Below are positions 51,301 through 63,480 of a stretch of DNA of 64,000 nt, one piece after another (positions within the stretch are counted from its first letter, which is position 1; each line of letters opens with the position of its first letter). This DNA comes from Centropus unirufus. Lineage: Eukaryota; Chordata; Aves; Cuculiformes; Centropidae. Below the pieces are notes generated by a model. It worked only from the letters and a program-made list of their open reading frames with translations, had not been told where the DNA came from and searched no databases. A program made the position numbers and the translations under genes. The stretch spans positions 444,729 through 508,728 of the forward strand of contig VYZI01000194.1 of assembly GCA_013397695.1 (NCBI GenBank). Direction: 5' to 3'.

Positions 51301-53267
51301 GTGGTTGGGTACAGAATAGAAGAAAGAACATTGCAAAGCTTTAGTCAACAAGACTTGGCTAAACAGGACCTAAGTGTGGCTTTCCCCAGCTTTAACAGTG
51401 GGACATTTCTTGTTTGGGTGGAGGAAAGCATTGACACGTAGGACTGAGGAGTTTTGTGTCATATATAGTAGAAGTTCGTGATTTTCAGGAACTTTTTAAA
51501 CAAGAAGTTAATTTCAATAACAAGAATTTTAAATGAAATCTAATCAAAACTATTTTCAGTTGTTTGCATTAGGTACAAAGGGTTGTAAAAGTGCATGTAA
51601 GTCAGATGGCTGTAATATCTGCTAAAATAAAATCATGGCTTCTAAAAAGTTTATCAGACCTCACACTACAAGTGGCTCCAGCAATTTACACCAGAATCAC
51701 TCCTACCTCAGCTTTCCATTGGATGAACAGTTAGTAAAGGCAATCACAAAATTAGCGACACTTCTCTATTGAACTGATAGCTCATTCCAGTAGGGTAAAA
51801 AAATTGCCAAAGATCACACAAAACCCTCAAATAATGTGAGACTGAAATAAGAAACTGGATTTCAATAAAAGTCAGCATGTAATAAACCAGATACGACTGC
51901 GTAGAGAATAGAAATTGCAGACAGTTCTGCTTGATTATAAAAGCGCCACTTTTTAATTTATCTCTCAAATAAAACCAGCAAATGTGTGCAGTAACTCTTC
52001 TTGTTTGGTTATAAAGAACCAATCTGAAGAAGAAACAAGAAAGCAAAACAACTGAATTTTGAAGATTACAAAGGGTTAACAGGCTTACCACTACTTATTG
52101 TTAGCTACCAAGGTTATCAGGAAACCCTATTGCTACCAACCTGTTTTCCCCATTAGTTCTCTATTAGCTTTGCTTTGTCTGCCAATTCTTATTAATTCTT
52201 CCCCCTGTTTTAGTCTCAAGGTTTTTCTTTAAAATGCTTTATCCATCCTTGTCACCTACTGTAAAGTCCAAATTATGTTCTTTGCAATATCCTCACAAAA
52301 ATGAAAAAGATTAGGTGAAGGATTTCCAGAGAACATCAGGCAAGTTTCTTAACTACACGTGCTTTGGACAGACTGCCTTTGGTCAGAAATATGGAGAACC
52401 CCCCTTGAATCCATTGGAGATGAGGAGCTGGACCCACCTTGCCTACAGCAGCTAGAGCAGCAGAGCACGCTATCACATATCAGGCCTTTAAGTTGTGAAA
52501 TTCTGGTAAAGTCCAAATTGAGGCAACAGATCATCATCTTTGTATACTAGGCATAATGTATTAAAGCCATCGTGGCTCATACGGTAACTTTATACTGAGA
52601 TATTGCTCTAAAACACATTTTCCCAGAGAGTATCCCAAATCAGGAATGAGATGACAATAAGAGAAAATGAAACTGTTACCTTCCCTGTCACTTTGCTCTA
52701 ATAAGCATCCTTTTATAAGCTTGTACCTTGATTTTTCTTTATCTGCAAATTTCTGCTCTCAAATAAATTCAAGGTATTCATATAAACAACATTTTCAACA
52801 CCCCTTTAAAACTACTGACACCAGAATTGAATTCAGCATCTGCCAAGCTTTCTGGACAACCGTATTCACTCCTTTACACTTCCTGTAACCATAATGCATG
52901 GTATATCCTGCGTACCCTATTCACAGATACACAAGTCTTTGAGCTGCTTTAAAATACACTGTGTACAGGCACAGTTCATCATGTGATTGATGACAGCCAG
53001 TATTTTCACTGTCGTCTTTCACCAACTTCCAGGTCATCTATAATTTTCAGTCAGAAATGATTGTATATTTGTTTCCCAACACCTGAGGAGAACGCTGAAC
53101 AGTTCCAGGTCAGGTCTCTGTGGAACTCACCAGAAATGTCCTTGTTTGTAATTATCTCCCAAGACCTATCAGACAGCTGTTAATTCTTCATAATGTTTTA
53201 TTGCAATAATACAGCGCTCATTTTCTAATGAGAATGTTGTGTCGCTGTACAAGATAAATGCCTTGCC
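48324..53267. other. Non-coding stretch (presumed intron)
   Basis: No supported exon or named repeat. The patch at 48770-49640 is GC-richer and gives several short frames in overlapping registers on both strands. A C7 run lies near 49211. Confidence 0.5.
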
Positions 53268-53552
53268 CTAGTAACAAGTGATAGGACAAGAGGAAATGGC
53301 TTTAAGCTGCACCAGGGGAGGTTTAAACTAGATATTAGGAAACATTACTTCATCGAAAGGGCTGTTAGGCATTGGAACAGGTTACCCAGGGAAGAGGTGG
53401 AGACATCATCCCTGAAGGTATCTGAAAGACATATAGGTGTGGAACTTATGGACATGGTTTAGTGGTGAACTTGGCATTGTCAGGTTTACAGTTGGACCCA
53501 ATGATCTTAAAGATCTTTTCCAACCTAAAATGATCCTGCGATTCTGTGATTC
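53268..53552 (+). mobile_element. CR1 LINE 3' fragment (plus strand)
   Basis: The run AACAAGTGATAGGACAAGAG, CTGCACCAGGGGAGGTTTAA, ATTAGGAAACATTACTTCAT, GGAACAGGTTACCCAGGGAA, GGACATGGTTTAGTGG and GATCTTTTCCAACCT to GCGATTCTGTGATTC is the CR1 3' region nearly intact over 285 bp. It is the best preserved 3'UTR among the copies here. Confidence 0.9.
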
Positions 53553-54599
53553 ACAAAATTCCTTATACTTAAAGAGATGTTTTGGTCAACCAAATTTATA
53601 ATGTTTATTTAGGAAATAGTTGTCAAAATCATACTCATGCCTTAACAACTTGTTACAACTTGTGCTACAATCACATTCTTTAAGTCTTCACTAGTAGAAT
53701 CCCATGTCTTTCACTATTTAACCAAAAATTGATGTCAGAGTAAGCTAGATCATTATAACCCATTTGGTCTATTTGCCTTCCTTGATGCTGGAGCCATGCT
53801 AGCCCTTCTGTCACTTTCTGGCTTTTCTGTGACACCACAATTTAATTTAGACTCTGTCAGTTGAGTCTCCTAAACCTTTTAAGTGCATGTTCACAGTTAG
53901 AGGTTTAAAACCATTTCTCACAACAAAATGTTGGGCAGGCTTTTACTTAGTGGACTGAGAAATAACTCATCTTCCCTAAAAGAGCACACTGATTGCACTG
54001 AACATAGAACAGAAGCCTAATAGAACATGACTTTCCTTCCTTCATTATTATTAATAATCTGACTATAAGTTCAGAAAAGACTGCATTTAATTTCTAGGAT
54101 TCATCATAATCAGATATCCATAACTAGTCTCTCCAATGACTAAGAGCCTAACAAGGCACATCCCACTCTAGACTGGCCTTTTTTACCCACTGCACATACT
54201 TTATTCAATCCCACCTATCATTTTTTTCCTGCTTAGGGTGCCTCTTGAATGCAGCTGCATGCCTCACACTTTGCTTGCTTGCTTGTCCTAGCCTGTCCTC
54301 TAGGCTAGGTCCTCGATCCCGTTTCCTAGACTCATCCTTCTGTTTCTTAGTTTGGATGTAACCATAATTACCACCGACCTTCAACTCGGCTACTGATCTT
54401 GCCCTGCCCTATAGTTAGATGCAACTTTGTCTTGTTTCCCTAATCACATCCTGTATCCTAGTGCCACTGTTCCCCCACCTTGGTTTGATCAAGTCCTCAG
54501 CTTCTGCACTTTCCTTGCTTCGTCATTCCAGACCCGCTTCTAACACAGCCATAGACATCTGCCCCAGTGACTTAAGGCCCAGATTATCATCATAGGAAA
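53553..54599. other. Non-coding stretch, partly pyrimidine-rich
   Basis: The part at 54180-54560 is T+C-rich on the plus strand and includes a TTGC/GCTT tetranucleotide run (54271-54284). I see no exon or family-level repeat. Confidence 0.45.
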
Positions 54600-55130
54600 T
54601 GGATTACTGCATAATAGTCTAAACATTATATGGAAGTTCATATCAAATGCAATGGTAATCAGTATTTATATGTGCAGTATCTATATCTGTCAGATATATC
54701 AGCGATAGCTTTGATTTTATTACATATCCATCTTAGTAATATATAAAGGCAAATATACAGAGCTACTGTTTTTCTTGTTTATCTTTCAACATGGGTTCCA
54801 GTTTGCTCTTCTTTAGAGAAGAGTTACAGATTTGCATGTAAATGTTGTCTAAAGATGTCAGGACTCTGAGTCATCTATTGTCTCTGTTGGAAATAATGTA
54901 CTAATATATTTATCAATTTTTAAAATACAGCCAATAAATACAACATTTGGTTGGAATACGAATCAGTATTTTCATATAAAATATACAGTACTGTGTCTTT
55001 GATACAACAGAGCCAAATGTAAATGACATTTTTATATTCCTCCACATCAGGCCAATAAAAAGATTTTTATTGGTTAATTTATTTTTTTTTTTTTTACTGG
55101 TACGTGATCGAAATGTGTGAACCAGGATTG
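54600..55130. promoter_or_regulatory. Candidate conserved block with a perfect inverted repeat
   Basis: The block is AT-rich and repeat-free. It contains a perfect octamer ATTTGCAT (54830-54837), AATACAGCCAATAAATAC (near 54925) and the inverted repeat at 55052-55073. A T run at 55082-55096 follows it. The dense AT-type homeodomain words suggest a developmental enhancer, but this is inference. Confidence 0.3.
55052..55073. repeat. Perfect 10-bp inverted repeat with HOX13/CDX-like half-sites
   Basis: The arms CCAATAAAAA and TTTTTATTGG are separated by GA. Each arm contains CCAATAAAA, a sequence known as a preferred posterior HOX (HOX13-type) site and close to the CDX site. The first arm also reads as a CCAAT word. 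Confidence 0.8.
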
Positions 55131-55869
55131 TTGATACTTGTTTATTTCTTAGTTATAATGGATCTTGCTACCTGTCCTCCTCCAAGGCAAGTTTAATTTG
55201 TCATGAGTTCATCTTCACATGAGATGCGGCACCTCAGAAAACCTCACCTAGGGTAAATCACTGAGGTCAACGCTTTCCCATTATCTTTATCCAGTCTTTA
55301 AAGCCACCCTGAAATACAGAAGGTCACAGATACCACAGGCCAAATGGTAAAGATGCCAGGCTAAAAAGTCTCTGAAGTATAGAAGTGAGCTCCAGCAATG
55401 AGCTGTTAACACGTAACACCATCTCAGGGCAACCATACTGTGCAGATGAGCAGGGAAACGAAGTACTTAAAGGTTAATTCTAGGAGCAAACACACAAGAC
55501 TAATCACCCTAGGAACAAGGAGAATGTGTGCTCTAGAAGCATAAGTATTTGCAGCTAAAACTAATGCATGAATCCTTCTATTCCACAACTACTAAAGAAT
55601 ACTAGTGACAAAAGGAGGAAAACTGCATTTATTCAGGCCTGTTTTTCTTAGTAACGCAGGACAGAATCACACGATCCAAGTTCTATAAACCCTCACAGAC
55701 CTCCGAGTCAAACAGCTGAGGGATCTAATTGTGCTCCTTTGAGTCAAACCTGTGTTAGACATTTCAGTCCATTTGTGTTCCTCTCAGTTTTCCCCAGTCT
55801 CCGGAATATTCGTATTCTACTCTCAGCATTAGAAATTGCTTCCGAGTTCACACTGTGCTCAATTTAGTT
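55131..55869. other. Non-coding stretch (presumed intron)
   Basis: I see nothing that can be named here. Confidence 0.5.
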
Positions 55870-56230
55870 GGTTTTGGTCCTGTTACAAGATTAGATAATG
55901 ATTGGATAATACAACAAGTTATTTATTTTAGTCAGTGTATGTGTTCTTTCTATGTACCTCTTCAACATAGGTGGAGAAAGCAATATGAAGATTTTTATAA
56001 CACCAAATGATTTTTCCCTAAAGAATACATATTTTCTAAAATAACAAGTGATTACTGGATTACTAAAAAAAATGAGTCATATTAAGCTACTGCAAAAAAC
56101 TGCAAAGCATGTTTATTTAAACAAGTTATTAAATGCAGGAATATGCAATAATATTTTGCCTTACTTAGCAGACAATGGATCTTTGTCTCCCTTAACTGCA
56201 CAGTGCAATTGCCATTAAACTCTTACCATA
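55870..56230. promoter_or_regulatory. Candidate conserved block with a FOX-type palindrome
   Basis: The sequence is repeat-free and AT-rich, with AGATTAGATAATGATTGG, GTGATTACTGGATTAC (bicoid-type GGATTA) and the inverted FOX half-sites TGTTTA-TT-TAAACA at 56110-56123. A G9 run (56233-56241) lies just outside. Confidence 0.27.
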
Positions 56231-59200
56231 GCGGGGGGGGGTCATCCAGACTTTTCACTCAGAAATCAGGGCACACGCACACAGGAGCATGAAGATCTGT
56301 CTGCATCACAGACACGCTGTCCTCTGTCACAAGAAATCGGATCACCTATTTCAGGTCAAACTGATCAGGGCTCACTTTGAAACAACCAAGATTTTGGCCT
56401 TCATTTCTTCTGTCAGAAGGCAATTTCTATCAGAATTTATTACCGTGATCCCTGAATAATTACAGATCTTCCTTCAAATATATACCTGACCAGCTTACTT
56501 ATACCTGTTCTTATGTCCACTCTTTCTTTAATATCTTAAATGAAGTTTCCTCCTTCCCGTTTCCCTCCCATTGACAGAAATCTCTATATCAGACTTTGCT
56601 CTACTAAATAAACCAAATACCTTTTAAATCTCCTCCTGCTCTTCATTCCTTTTAACATCCTGTTATCCTCCTTCACTTTGTCTGCTCCCACCTGATTTTA
56701 TTTTTCATGAACATGATGACCAAAACCATGCAACATTTCCTTTCCTGAACTGGAAAATTCCTACTGTCGTAACCCAGCTCTGGAGATTGTGCTTCTCATT
56801 CTCTTCCTCTTCCCCTCAACCCCAGCAAATCACACTGGTGGCTCCCGGAAAACCTGCAGCCAGTACACTGAAGACTTCCTCTCCATTCGCCCATTCTTCC
56901 TGTGTAGTGTGCCGATTCTCTTCCATGCTGCTCGCTTTGTGTCACCACCAAACATCACTTAAATACTGCTTTTTTGCTAATAAAATTCTCACATGACCAA
57001 GACTGTGCTGCACAGGTAACTCCATGCCAAGAGAAAGTCTCCTCCTATCAGTTCAACCTGCTAATGCCTCCCTTTCATCGCCCAGCAATTCCTGCTTCCC
57101 AGCCTCCAACATGATTTTTAACTTGTTTCATCTCTTTTCCACTCCATAACAGGTGGTTTTACTGCTCATACTGCTCATCATCTTTACATCCTGGACAGCA
57201 CCAATCATACAGTTAAAATAAAATAAGCTTAACAACAGCGAAATAGGAACAGGATTGATTTCGGGATACTATTTGTATTCTAGTGCATTACTCTGCGTAT
57301 CTTGCTAATCTCCTCTAATTGTTAAAAATAAATGCTGAAATACTCCTCGTTAACATAACCTAGAAGGAGTAATTCCTACCTTATGACTTGTGCCTGCTGC
57401 CCTGGAAGAAGCAGCAACATAATAATGGAGGTCCAGTGCAACAATTTATTCACAAGAACTCTGGGGTGATTGTCTCTAAATAGAGGATGGAATCAAGAGT
57501 GGATTTTTCTAGATGGTCAGCACTGATAAAATGAGGTTTTCAATCACAATGCTTAGTACAGAGTAGCTTGTCCAGGGAAACCCATGTGACGATGCTGCCA
57601 AGTGATATATGCTCAGCATAGCACTTATCAAACCAATTCCTCTGCTAAGAGTAAATATGTCAGTCTTCAAAATGACTTGCTCTTCTAGCACCTTTCCTGA
57701 TGGAAATGTGAAAAGTGCAACTAAGTTCCTTTCGCAAAACATCTTGTCAAGACTCTTGACTGCCTTCTGGGGAAAACCTGCTTTCCACAAACGTAGTAAA
57801 CGGTAACTGCTCCATCATAATTCTGCCTCACTGGAATACGAAGGTCAAACAGGGAGACAACAATCATTAAATAAAGTGTTAAAATGTGATTGCTGGGTTC
57901 AACAGCAGCCTAAAAATGCTAGAAGTCTGAATGCTATTCTAAGCAGTCAGGACCTAGCAAATTATTTTGTTTTAGCTGTCTTTACACTGTGAGGTGATGA
58001 TGCAACAGATGCTGTAAATAAAGCAAAATCACTACACTTTCTGATACAAGAACACAGAGGCAAAGAACAAGTTTCTCATGAAGACTGATCAAGAGCACAT
58101 GATTAATGCCAGGAATGTACCCAAAGAGCAGCTCTGGATTAACTTTACTGTAAATGTCAGCAACCAGACTCACCCATTGGTACCAATCGCATATCTCAGC
58201 TTTATCTCATCATAATCAAATCTCTTTAATTATCTTACACTGGTCCTGACAAGCACCACAGGATTCCTGTTCATCACAGGAGCTTACTTCACTACATGTT
58301 CATGTCTGTCTGCACCTGCCTAAGTACACTATCACCACTAAATCATACAATCCATCATCTCTTTGTCAGAACCCTAGACAGAGAAGGTCCTCTGAGAACG
58401 TGCTTGCAACATAAAGGTCACTTTGAAAGTTGACTAAAGGCGTGACTAAAAAATAAAACATTTAGTTAAGCCCTTTGAGGAGATGAGGTGCCATTACCCT
58501 TTACCGTTTGAGCAAGTTCTTTAACTGCTTTTCAACACTATTGTGACACCACGTGGGGAGTTTAATGGCACCTTCCGAATATATATAGAATCAAAGCCAA
58601 CATCCAGCTTACTAACAACTTTCAGAAAGTTACTATGGCAGAGATTAAGAATCATTATATACTTGGCAAACTGACCTATTTCCAAATGATGCTGTCACAG
58701 GATGATATGTGCAGTGGGCGTATTTTAGCCAACAAAAACTAGCAAAGTGCCAAAAGCTGCTGAATTTCCTGTTAAGAATTAAGAGCCCCTCCACACACAT
58801 TTTCTGCCAGAATATATGGCCCATCTTTTTTGTCAGCACAAGTTTTCCTTGAAAAACGAGGGTTGAAAAAGATCCCCTGGTATCATTTCTCATGAAAAGT
58901 AAGGAAATTAAAGGAAATGAAAGAAGTCCTACTGGATAACAGGCTTCTGAAGTGAAGTGCGATACCAGTTTTATACTTGGTGCTTCAGTACCATGTAAAA
59001 TAAGAGTGAGAAAATGTAAAAGTCGGTGAGACAAATGACATTTTATCTTTAGACATAATCATCCCTCATGGGTGTCATCCCCACTTACCAATTAATCACT
59101 AGAGCATGAATATCCTAAGACAAAGCTAAAAATGGGGTGTAATTTTTCACTAACTGTGCTTGAAACAGCCAGTACATTTCACAAAGGAAAGAAGAGGTTT

Positions 59201-61613
59201 GTTATCTGTCTTGTGGTTGCTTTGCAAGTGCAACTTAACAGAATCTGAATGGAAAACTCCAATATTGACTACAGCAGACAGATACGGCCCGTGACAGCCA
59301 AAAGTAGAAACCTCAGGGTTTAGTAATGGGACTGCAAGTGAGTGCATTGCCAAGACTTATTGAGTTACCACCTTCTGGCCAAGAATATGTTCTAGTTATT
59401 GCAAACACAAAATAAACTGTATTAGCATAAACTCACTTAGCGAAACGTAACTTGCTGAACCCCTGAAACTTGGCATTTGTGATTGTATGAACATACCCCC
59501 CTGTCTCAGTCAGTATAGACAATGTGAGACTTGTAAACAAAGTAAAATCAATATTTCCAATCAGCCAGCAAAAGCAATAGGCATTGGGAGACAATTACCA
59601 TCTCTGGAGCTTAAAATCCATCTGCCATATATAGATGCATAGTTCCTGGTTTATGAAAAAACCTGAAAGCAAACTTACTGATCTGATTGTCAGCTGCTAA
59701 CACACGTGAGCTGTTGTCTTCTCAGTGTTGCAAGTGAAGTTACCTTGGCACCATTCTATCCAATCATCCCTATAACCACCCTCCTTTGTCTCAGAGTAAA
59801 AGTTAAGCTGCCTGGGTCTATAAAATGTTGCAAGCTAAGTTTAAAGTGGCCTGGATTACCAAGAAAATCACTCTGAGACCTCAAATTTGCTTAGAGATCT
59901 ACAAAGAAAATTACTACATTCATATCTCAACCTTGCGATTTCCTTAATGAGAACACAGACATGGTAACTGGACACAAGCTCTGAAAGAAAAAGGAATTTG
60001 AAGGACGTGTATACTTGTTAGCAAGGAAAGATCAAATTTTCAACACAAAAAGGAGTTTCCATTTATTCAGTGTTCACAGCTTAGTTGCTGTTGCGCACAA
60101 TAATGTTACTAGACCTGCCACCTAGATATGCCATTGCTTTTAATACCCAAGATGAAATGCAAAGAGAAACAAGTCTGCAGCAGGTGGCATCCAAGTAATT
60201 CGTAGATCACATGTATATAAAAGGACAAGTCTTTTTTTCAGCATGAAAATCCACAAAGTCTCTTTATAGCATGTGAAACAAGTGCGATCAAGAATCAAAA
60301 GAAGTTGCTACTGGGATTCGAACGAAATTACAGATGTTTTTAATTTATGGCTCAAATATAACATGGCCACATGATGAAAAAGGAAATTACCTCTAATTAT
60401 TAGTATCTGCATGTATTTAGTTTTCATCACTAATTGCTGAAAATAATAAGATTTTAACCAAATAAACTTCTAAGATCAAAACAGAAGCCATGAATGGGCC
60501 ATACAAAGATACTTTGATATTATTTTTCTCTCAGTACTAATGGGTAGTCTAATTTCACTTACGCTGTTACCTGTATAGGCCTTAAATATTTACTGTGGAC
60601 AAAATCAAAATCATCCCATTAGCCAACAAGACACTGTTAAACCTCAGGAACGAACAAGGGAGCAAATATAATATGGCTAATTTAAAAGAGCAATAGTTGA
60701 GGCAAGTGGCAAGTCACAGAGCCTTTTATGTCCATTTTGCTTGCACAAGAAAAGTTGCCAAAGCAGTTTAACATATCCACAGTAACAAAATTATTAATTT
60801 TTAACTACAGATATGTAACAGTCAAGTCCCAGTTGAATATGGGTCAAATTCTCAAAACTGCACTTCAGTCCTTGAACCTTTGCTGTCTTCATGATGCCCA
60901 GAATTGTCCCTGTGAGAACTGCATTAAAGTCCCTAATCTCCATTGCTCGGCCAACAGAAATATAAAATTGGCAAAAAAATAAATAAATTACAAAACATTA
61001 TCAAGAAACCTAGATGTGGCTACACAACAGCCTGTGGGGAAAGGATTGTTTAAGGAGACAGACAGCTGTTTCCCTACATCATGTCTGTAATACAGAGTAC
61101 TACTGGAAGAAGGGTGTTGCAACCTACTTCAATCTATGAATAAATCTATCTTGAGAACACGTATTACAGCATAAATATTAGGACACTTCTGAGACACGCA
61201 ATATTTGCAGCCACTCTCCCATCTGTGATACTCTTCACTTAAATTTGGTACATGAAGCACAGCCTACAAAAGCCATTCCTGGATGATTTAGGTTAATTTA
61301 GAAATTTACATCTCAGTTACTTAAATGGAACCCAAATCCTTCACGTGTGAACACTTTCAGAGTTCAGACAGCTACCACATAAAAAAATGGTCATAAATTC
61401 TTTTAAATTATTACAATATATCTTTTAAATAAAGAGGAGGTGAAAAACTAGCTTTCCAACCTAGAGGTTGTACCATGTGTTGTACCACCTACTGCTTCTA
61501 GGGAGACAGCACCAAAGCTGTCTCGGACACAAAAATTACTTCCAATCTAAAGTTTTACCGTGGACTGGTAACATAAAAATTTTTACTGAAAAGAAATATT
61601 TCAATTCAGTGAA
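56231..61613. other. Non-coding stretch (presumed intron)
   Basis: No exon or named repeat is supported over 5.4 kb. A G9 run is at 56233-56241, and 56510-56720 is pyrimidine-rich on the plus strand. Two minus-strand frames (57509-57790 and 58645-59034) have no splice sites or family features that I can see. Confidence 0.5.
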
Positions 61614-61706
61614 TGATTAGAATCATACAATCACTAGGTTGGAAAAGACCTCTAAGATCATCGAGTCCAACCCTACCTGTCCACCACTACACCACATCCC
61701 TAAGCA
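61614..61706 (-). mobile_element. CR1 LINE extreme 3' end (minus strand)
   Basis: The sequence AGAATCATACAATCACTAGG, TTGGAAAAGACCTCTAAGAT and CATCGAGTCCAACCC is the reverse of a CR1 3' end, about 90 bp long, breaking off near CACATCCCTAAGC. It lies about 0.6 kb from the exon at 62285-62417, inside the presumed intron. Confidence 0.85.
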
Positions 61707-62284
61707 AAAGACATGATACCCTAAACAAATATATCCTAGCATTTGTATATAGAATTTCGAATTAAAATAGGAAAGTTCAAGTATGAGGTTTATTTATTTT
61801 CTACCTGTGCTGTTGAAGAAAACAGTAATTAAATTATCAGGGTTACAGACTTTTGTAAACTGGCCCAAATCAAAACAGGTTTAAATTGTGGACATATCTT
61901 TCAAAACATAACTACCTGCATTCAAACCCATTAACAAATATATATTTAAATCTACAAAAAATTACTGCACATACTTAAAATCAGTACTTCTCAATGTAAT
62001 GCAATGCTTGTTCTTTTACATCTCTCCTGATACTTGACAGCTTTAAGGAATGCACAGGAAATACAGGACAATATCAAATAGCCTTTGTGCTTTCCTAACA
62101 TGTCTAGATCATGTTTATTTACCATCTTGTTAGCAAAATTTCTTACTGTAAATGTGCCAGTTTGCATATTTGCCCTGAACACCAAGCTACTACGTGGATT
62201 CTGAAAGAAGGCTCTATCTGGTAACATTTTGTCAAACACGCTACAGAAAAACAATCCAACAAAGGTGCAATAGGTAAGACTTAC
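61707..62284. other. Start of the presumed 61-kb terminal intron
   Basis: This AT-rich stretch lies directly downstream of the exon at 62285-62417 on the minus strand. It contains a minus-strand AATAAA at 62114-62119, about 170 nt past the donor, that could serve an intronic poly(A) site. Confidence 0.4.
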
Positions 62285-62417
62285 TATTTATATGTTTCTG
62301 AACGGATGTATTCAAAAACGTGAGATACTCCCAGCTGGAACTGGTCGGCAATAGGTGTAACCCAAGGGTTGTTCTCTGCTTTGAAGACTTGCTTTTGACC
62401 AGTCAGATCCAAATTAC
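62285..62417 (-). CDS. Internal coding exon of an unidentified minus-strand gene
   Basis: This 133-nt segment is open in one frame between a canonical acceptor (minus strand ctgtttcag, preceded by a T-rich tract) and a near-consensus donor (gtaagt). It begins with two bases that complete a codon and ends with two bases (TA) of another. The 43 whole codons contain the stretches LDLTGQKQVFKAENN, PWVTPIADQFQLGVSHVFEY and IRSETYK. The composition is balanced and soluble-protein-like, with aromatic residues and Pro-Trp, unlike the low-complexity products of chance frames nearby. I see no signal peptide, membrane segment or catalytic motif. The next exon needs one base to finish the last codon; the exon at 1048-1150 supplies T, giving Tyr. 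Upstream exons are not visible before 64000, so most of the gene lies outside the window. I do not recognise the family and assign no function. That it is an exon is fairly likely; its identity is open. Confidence 0.62.
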
Positions 62418-63480
62418 CTGAAACAGATTAAACAAAACAGCACATGAAAAAAAGAATGAAAGAAATATCTTGCTGTGAATATAAAACTTATCGTTCACTT
62501 CAGAGAGTACAAATAGAATAGAAGAAAATATTTCAGTCTTAGAGGAGAGGAAAAAGATGACATAGTAGCTCTCAACATGATGGATGCACTTCCACCCTAT
62601 CCATTTCACAGCACTATTATATATTGCATAATAGGATTTACCTTGGCCTGCTGCATACAGTATATATGAATTAAAATAGTTTTAAGCAGGGTTTAAAAGA
62701 GCAGAGGTGTCGGGGTGTCCTTCTGCAGGAGGGTAAATTCATTTAGCATGGGAAGAACAAATACAGTAGCACCTCGGGCTTCTTGATCCCTAATTCCAAA
62801 CCTTCTAGTACTGTTGTGGCATTAGAAGGCTCGCATAGCCAGGCCATGAAACATAAACGTCAGGCCTGAAGGACCAGCGAAGTATCCCTCTCCACCACGG
62901 CTTGCAGGAATGAAAGGAGAATGAGGCTGTGTTTGGAGTTTGCTCCGCTGAAACTTAGCACTGCAAAGCATCTCTCAATCACTGCTCCAAGCATCGTGTC
63001 AACAAGTGAAGCCCAACAGGCATTTTCCCTTCCCAGTGCCCACCGTGCTGTCTGTGCCACTGGTCTGGGTGTACAGCTCTCCATACTGAGAAAAAGAAAC
63101 AAAAAACATCATTCTTGCCACATGCCAGTTTTACCTATTCTGTTTACAGGAAGACATGAGAGACTCATTAAGGGTTTCCTTGGAGGCTGTTTGTTTGCCT
63201 GTTCATTTTGTAAAGGTTTACCACCCAAAACTAGAACAGTAGCTCTACTGGTACTCCTGCCTATGGATACAACAGGCTGAATTCCAAGATCTAGGCGTTG
63301 AAATCTTTTCTTGTCGTCTTTAAATAAAAATAATAAATCTGTGCTACTGTTTTATTTTTATTTTTGTGAATTTTCTGATGAAGAGAGGCCTACACATCCC
63401 CCTTGAAATCTAAAGTAACAAAAAAAAAAATTAAAACCATCTTTAACCACGGGAAACAAAACAAAAAATCGCAAGGCTTT
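62418..63480. other. Upstream intron of the minus-strand gene
   Basis: The pyrimidine tract of the acceptor is at the left edge. I see no further exon. Overlapping frames at 62860-63280 on both strands lack splice support. Confidence 0.45.

Noticed and set aside
57509..57790. Minus-strand 93-codon frame with fairly balanced composition
   Set aside because: I found no convincing acceptor/donor pair in frame and no family resemblance. It may be worth a search, but I cannot support it.
58645..59034. Minus-strand 129-codon frame
   Set aside because: It is rich in Phe, Leu and Ser as expected from AT-rich antisense sequence, without splice sites or known motifs.
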